DNA from: an uncultured Burkholderiales bacterium
Lineage (GTDB): Bacteria; Pseudomonadota; Gammaproteobacteria; Burkholderiales; Thiobacillaceae
NCBI GenBank assembly: GCA_937949525.1
Contig: CALEDT010000015.1
Span: 50,484 to 114,483, forward strand
Direction: 5' to 3'
Length of the DNA: 64,000 nucleotides
The notes beneath the pieces were generated by a model, which was not told the origin of the DNA, searched no databases, and worked only from the letters and a program-made list of their open reading frames with translations. A program made the position numbers and the translations under genes. Numbering within the stretch: position 1 is the stretch's first letter; every line of letters begins with the position of its first letter. Below, one piece after another: positions 55,988 to 64,000 of this stretch.

Positions 55988-56670
55988 GCCACCCCCGCGC
56001 GTTCGCAGGTCTTCAGCGCCACCTTGTCGCGCACGTACAGCGGTTCGGCGTGCTCCGCCGGACGCGCCTCGCCCCGCGCCAGGCGGGGGAGCGCCAGGCG
56101 GGCCATGGCGCGGGCGTGTGGGATGCAGGCGCCGTCGACGTCGTCCAGACACCCGTCCAGGGTCTGCGCCAGCTCGGCGTAGGCGGCGAAGCCCGATCCG
56201 ACGCCCACGTAGCCCGACCCCGGCGGGAGCGGCACCGCATCCGGACGGCATACCAGCGGGCCGGACAGGCACCGCCAGCCTTCCTCGCCGCGTTGATAGA
56301 TGCCGGCATAGACCTCGCGCATGCGCGCATCCAGGCAGGCCACCACGCGGGCTGCGCCGCTCTGCTCGGCCAGTACTTCCAGCGTGTTCACGCCCAGTAC
56401 CGGCAGGTCGGCGGCCAGCGCCAGCCCCTGCGCCACGCCGCAGGCGATGCGCAGGCCGGTGAACGAGCCGGGCCCCATGCCGTACACCAGCGCGTCCAGC
56501 TCGGTGAAATCCATGCCGGCTTCGTCCAGCAACGCGCGCAGCATGGGCACCAGCAGCTCGGAATGCCGTTGGCCGGCATGTTCGGCGCGCGCCGTGCAGG
56601 CGCCGTCACGCCACAGCGCGGCGCTGCACCATTCGGTGGCGGTGTCGAAGGCGAGGAAGTTCAAGCTCAT
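55984..56670 (-). CDS. tsaB: tRNA t6A37 biosynthesis protein TsaB
   Basis: A 228-residue ASKHA-fold protein: LAFDTATEWCSAALW, HAGQRHSELLVPML, YGMGPGSFTGLRIACGVAQGLALA, VLGVNTLEVLA. TsaB scaffolds TsaD and TsaE in making threonylcarbamoyladenosine in tRNAs. The ATG of MSLNFLAFD is chosen; the frame continues upstream without family similarity. Confidence 0.93.
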   Translation of the reverse strand: MSLNFLAFDTATEWCSAALWRDGACTARAEHAGQRHSELLVPMLRALLDEAGMDFTELDALVYGMGPGSFTGLRIACGVAQGLALAADLPVLGVNTLEVLAEQSGAARVVACLDARMREVYAGIYQRGEEGWRCLSGPLVCRPDAVPLPPGSGYVGVGSGFAAYAELAQTLDGCLDDVDGACIPHARAMARLALPRLARGEARPAEHAEPLYVRDKVALKTCERAGVA

Positions 56671-56711
56671 GTCGATCGGTGGAAGGCAGGCCGGAATTCT
56701 AACGGACCGGA

Positions 56712-57091
56712 TCAATCGACGACGTAGATCTCCATCCACACGCGCTTCCAGGGATCCTTGGCCTTCTGCAGGTGCAGGATGCGCGCTTCCACCCGCACGC
56801 CGCGGTCCATCAGCCGGGCGAGATCGACGTTGTCGGCGCGTGGCGCATGGCCGATCTGCGCGCCATGCCAGTAGACGCGGACGGCGCGCGGGTCGTAGGG
56901 GTTGTCGGCCTCACGTCGCAGTTCCAGCGTGTCGCCCACCCGCATCAGCGCGAACAGGGCACCACCGGCGTGGTGTTGAAAGCCGGCCAGCGGCGAGGTT
57001 TGCAGGATCAGGCGGTTATCGCTGTGCGCGGCCCATGCGCTGCCGTTCAGCGCCACGCTCAGGCAAGCCAGCAGCGCGGCGCGGCCGGCGT

Positions 57092-57095
<4 letters not shown>
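56712..57095 (-). CDS. Exported HIRAN-domain protein
   Basis: A 127-residue protein with a clear N-terminal signal (MNAGRAALLACLSVALNGSAWAA) and a HIRAN-like domain: SPLAGFQHHAGGALFALMRVGDTLELRREADNPYDPRAVRVYW, IGHAPRADNVDLARLMDRG. HIRAN domains in HLTF-type helicases bind DNA ends; an exported version must do something else. The ATG overlaps the helicase stop by 4 bp, so the two are co-translated. The role is unknown. Confidence 0.8.
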
Positions 57096-59053
<1,958 letters not shown>

Positions 59054-59122
59054 GGCGCAAGTCTAAACGCCGGCGGCGTTGCGCGGCGCGCGGCCGCCGG
59101 CGCGGCCGGCGGCATGGCGTGG

Positions 59123-61786
<2,664 letters not shown>

Positions 61787-61950
61787 GGTCGTGGTCGGGA
61801 GTGGGGAAAGCGGGAATTCTAACCAAACGCCGGACGCCCGCCGGTAATCCGGGGCAGGCAGGGCGCGGCGGCGGCGACCGGCGTCCGGGCCAAGGGGTGA
61901 GCGCCAGGCGCGCGTCGTGTCGGCGCGATACGACGCGCTGTCGCGCCGCG

Positions 61951-63912
61951 TCAGGCCGCGATGCGCTCGCCCAGCGGATCGGCTTCGGCCGTCAGCGCAG
62001 CGTGGATGGCGCTGGCAAGCCGATTCAACTCGCCGATCTGCCGGCTGACCTCGGCGTGCATCTGTTCCAGTTCGCCGATGCGGTCCTGCAGCGTGTCGGC
62101 CGCCTTGTGGATGCGCTTGACGCTTTCCAGGCGACGGCGCAGTTGCATCTGGTGTTCGCGCACCTGCCCTTCCATGGGCGACATCACCGCCTTGAGCCAG
62201 GATTCCACGTCCTTGTTGAGGATCTCGTAGACCTGGACGACCCGGCTGGCCAGGGTCTCGAAGAAGCGCGTGGTCAGCGTGTACTGCTCGGTGGTCAGGA
62301 AGGTGTAGAAGTTGTTGAAGTGCTGGTCGTAGGACTCTTCCAGGCGCTGCATCTCCTTCCGGTAGCGCAGCATGGAGAACGGCGGGATGGTGACCAGGTT
62401 GATGCCATGCTCCTTGTTGAGCTTGTGATACATGGCCTCCATCATGCGGTTGATCTCTTCGATCTGCGCCTCGGCGTCCTCGAGCTGGGCATCGATGCGT
62501 TTGAAGAACCCGCTCATGGCCTGGCTGATGCCCTTGGTGAAGCGGCTGCTGACCATGGCTTCACGCGCCGCGCGCACCTCGTTGCGCAGCACGTCCATGC
62601 CGATCAGCGCAAACAGCTTGATGCTTTGCTGGGAGTAGATGGAGCGCAACGCCTGGAACTGTTGCAGGCCGCGCTCGAAGCTCTCCTTGTCGGCGCCGAT
62701 CTTGGCCATGATGTGTTCCACCACGTCCTGATTCTTGCCCTGCAAGCCGCGCAGTTCCTGCAACTGCTCCTCGACCCCGCGCCGGCGGGCCTCCAGCAAT
62801 GCCTTGCTGTTCTCCAGCAGATCGCCCAACTCGGCTTCGGTCTGGTCGCGCACGATGGCCTGCTTGGACGAGATCAGCTCGTCGGACAGGGCCTGCTCCA
62901 GCGCGGCGAGCCGGCTGCGGCGCAGCAGCGCATCGTCGCCGTTGATCTTGGCCAGCAGGCCCTTCTGCGCCGATACGGGGAAGATCTGTTCCGGCCGCAC
63001 GCCCAGCAGTTCGGCGCAGGAATGCACCTGGCCGTCGATCTCGTTCTCGATCTGCGCCTCGGTCTTGAGGTCGTCCCACAGGCCGTCGATCTTGTTCAAC
63101 GCGACCAGCCGGCCGCGGTTCTTGCCGCGCGAGTAGATGTGGCTGCGCCAGACGTCGATGTCGGACTTGGTCACGCCGGTATCGGCCGAAAGCACGAACA
63201 GCACCGCGTGGGCATTGGGCAGCAGGTTGAAAGTCAGTTCCGGTTCCACGCCGATGGCGTTGAGGCCGGGTGTGTCGTACACCACCAGGCCCTTCTCCAA
63301 GAAGGGGTGGGGGAAATTGATGATGGCATGGCGCCAAGCCGGAATGCTGATGCCGCCGTTATCGTTGATCCCCAGGCTGGACTCCGGATCGTCCGGGTTG
63401 TATAGGCCGTAACGGGTCGCATCCTCCACCGGTACGGTCTTGACCCGGCAGACCTCCTGCATGGCCTTGGCGACACTGTCCGGCGACGAGGTGTCCATCT
63501 CCACGCGCACCCATTCCTCGGCGTAGCCCTTGTATTCGGAGATGGTGGCGTTGGACGCCCGCGTCTCGATCGGCAGCAGCTCGATCATTGCCGGCTTGGC
63601 CGGGTCGTACAGCAGCTCGGTGGGGCACATGGTGGTGCGCCCGGCGGTGGAGGGCAGCAGGCGCTGCTTGAGGTCGGACAGGAAGATCGCGTTGATCAGC
63701 TCTGATTTGCCGCGCGAGAACTCGGCGACGAAGGCCACGTGCAGCTTGTCCTCGGCCAGGCGGTCGATCAACTGCTGCAGACGCAGATCGCGCTGGGAAT
63801 CGGTGAGGTCTTCGCGCCCCAGCCATTGCCGGTACTCGCTGATGCGGCGCGAGAGTTCGGAGCGCCACTGGCTGTATGCCTCGAAATCGCTGACGAGAGA
63901 AGCGGTGCTCAT
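61951..63912 (-). CDS. Dynamin-like GTPase
   Basis: The 653-residue reading starts at [16 protein letters not shown] with GGAGG 9 nt upstream; an ATG 24 codons earlier is less likely. G1 is [18 protein letters not shown]3 [10 protein letters not shown]4 LNKIDG. Long alpha-helical segments follow ([51 protein letters not shown]), as in bacterial dynamins. These proteins remodel or protect membranes. The gene is alone in the visible part; no partner dynamin is seen. Confidence 0.87.
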   Translation of the reverse strand: MSTASLVSDFEAYSQWRSELSRRISEYRQWLGREDLTDSQRDLRLQQLIDRLAEDKLHVAFVAEFSRGKSELINAIFLSDLKQRLLPSTAGRTTMCPTELLYDPAKPAMIELLPIETRASNATISEYKGYAEEWVRVEMDTSSPDSVAKAMQEVCRVKTVPVEDATRYGLYNPDDPESSLGINDNGGISIPAWRHAIINFPHPFLEKGLVVYDTPGLNAIGVEPELTFNLLPNAHAVLFVLSADTGVTKSDIDVWRSHIYSRGKNRGRLVALNKIDGLWDDLKTEAQIENEIDGQVHSCAELLGVRPEQIFPVSAQKGLLAKINGDDALLRRSRLAALEQALSDELISSKQAIVRDQTEAELGDLLENSKALLEARRRGVEEQLQELRGLQGKNQDVVEHIMAKIGADKESFERGLQQFQALRSIYSQQSIKLFALIGMDVLRNEVRAAREAMVSSRFTKGISQAMSGFFKRIDAQLEDAEAQIEEINRMMEAMYHKLNKEHGINLVTIPPFSMLRYRKEMQRLEESYDQHFNNFYTFLTTEQYTLTTRFFETLASRVVQVYEILNKDVESWLKAVMSPMEGQVREHQMQLRRRLESVKRIHKAADTLQDRIGELEQMHAEVSRQIGELNRLASAIHAALTAEADPLGERIAA

Positions 63913-64000
63913 GCCTTGGGCCTCCAGGTGCCGGGTCGACGCGGCGGGTTTGCCGCGAAAATGTATCACATTCGGCCGGAACACCGCACGCCTTGAGGGG

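Overview
The window is chromosomal DNA from a high-GC proteobacterium, most likely a gammaproteobacterium. The best evidence is the housekeeping run at 43-52 kb (ndk, rlmN, pilW/pilF, rodZ-like, ispG, hisS, yfgM-like, bamB, der), an order typical of Gammaproteobacteria. NarX/NarL with a Dnr/Fnr-like regulator suggests nitrate respiration. A DsrC/TusE-like protein and two substrate-binding-protein/c-di-GMP signalling pairs fit an environmental, possibly sulfur-metabolising lineage. The lineage is inferred from content and order only. No tRNA, rRNA, CRISPR array, prophage or transposase gene was recognised.

Layout. 0-6.9 kb: end of a degenerate EAL (LapD-like) protein, a copper P1B-ATPase (copA) bracketed by two clusters of one REP-like hairpin repeat, then narXL and a divergent Crp/Fnr regulator. 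7-16.4 kb: a DUF502 membrane protein and a ten-gene Mrp/Mbh-type antiporter operon (E, F, G, DUF4040, MbhE-MrpB, C and four consecutive NuoL/M/N-type subunits). 16.5-24.8 kb: a DsrC/TusE-like protein without the C-terminal cysteine, a double-domain SagB-type oxidoreductase, a small membrane protein, and a reverse-strand operon of periplasmic binding protein, hybrid histidine kinase and PleD-like diguanylate cyclase.

25-38 kb: a TRAP transporter (DctPQM), a UMF1-type MFS protein, two histidine-phosphatase-fold enzymes including GpmA, an ATM1-type ABC exporter, a PhnD-like binding protein overlapping a PAS-GGDEF-EAL protein, and a CBS protein overlapping a DASS transporter. 38-43.3 kb: ribosomal oxygenase, peroxiredoxin, SlyD, accA, tilS and a SPOR protein. 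43.3-52.5 kb: the housekeeping run. 52.6-64 kb, all on the minus strand: MltD, LemA, family-4 uracil-DNA glycosylase, rimI, tsaB, an exported HIRAN protein, a DinG/YoaA helicase, aconitase and a dynamin-like GTPase.

The most unusual item is the antiporter locus at 7.7-16.4 kb. It has no long MrpA, it has four pump-type subunits, and the last two both replace the conserved TM5 glutamate with alanine. It also carries a 28-bp tandem duplication at the mrpE/mrpF junction that creates an 11-codon coupling ORF. Second is the repeated arrangement of a solute-binding protein translationally coupled (4-bp overlap) to a membrane signalling protein at two separate loci.
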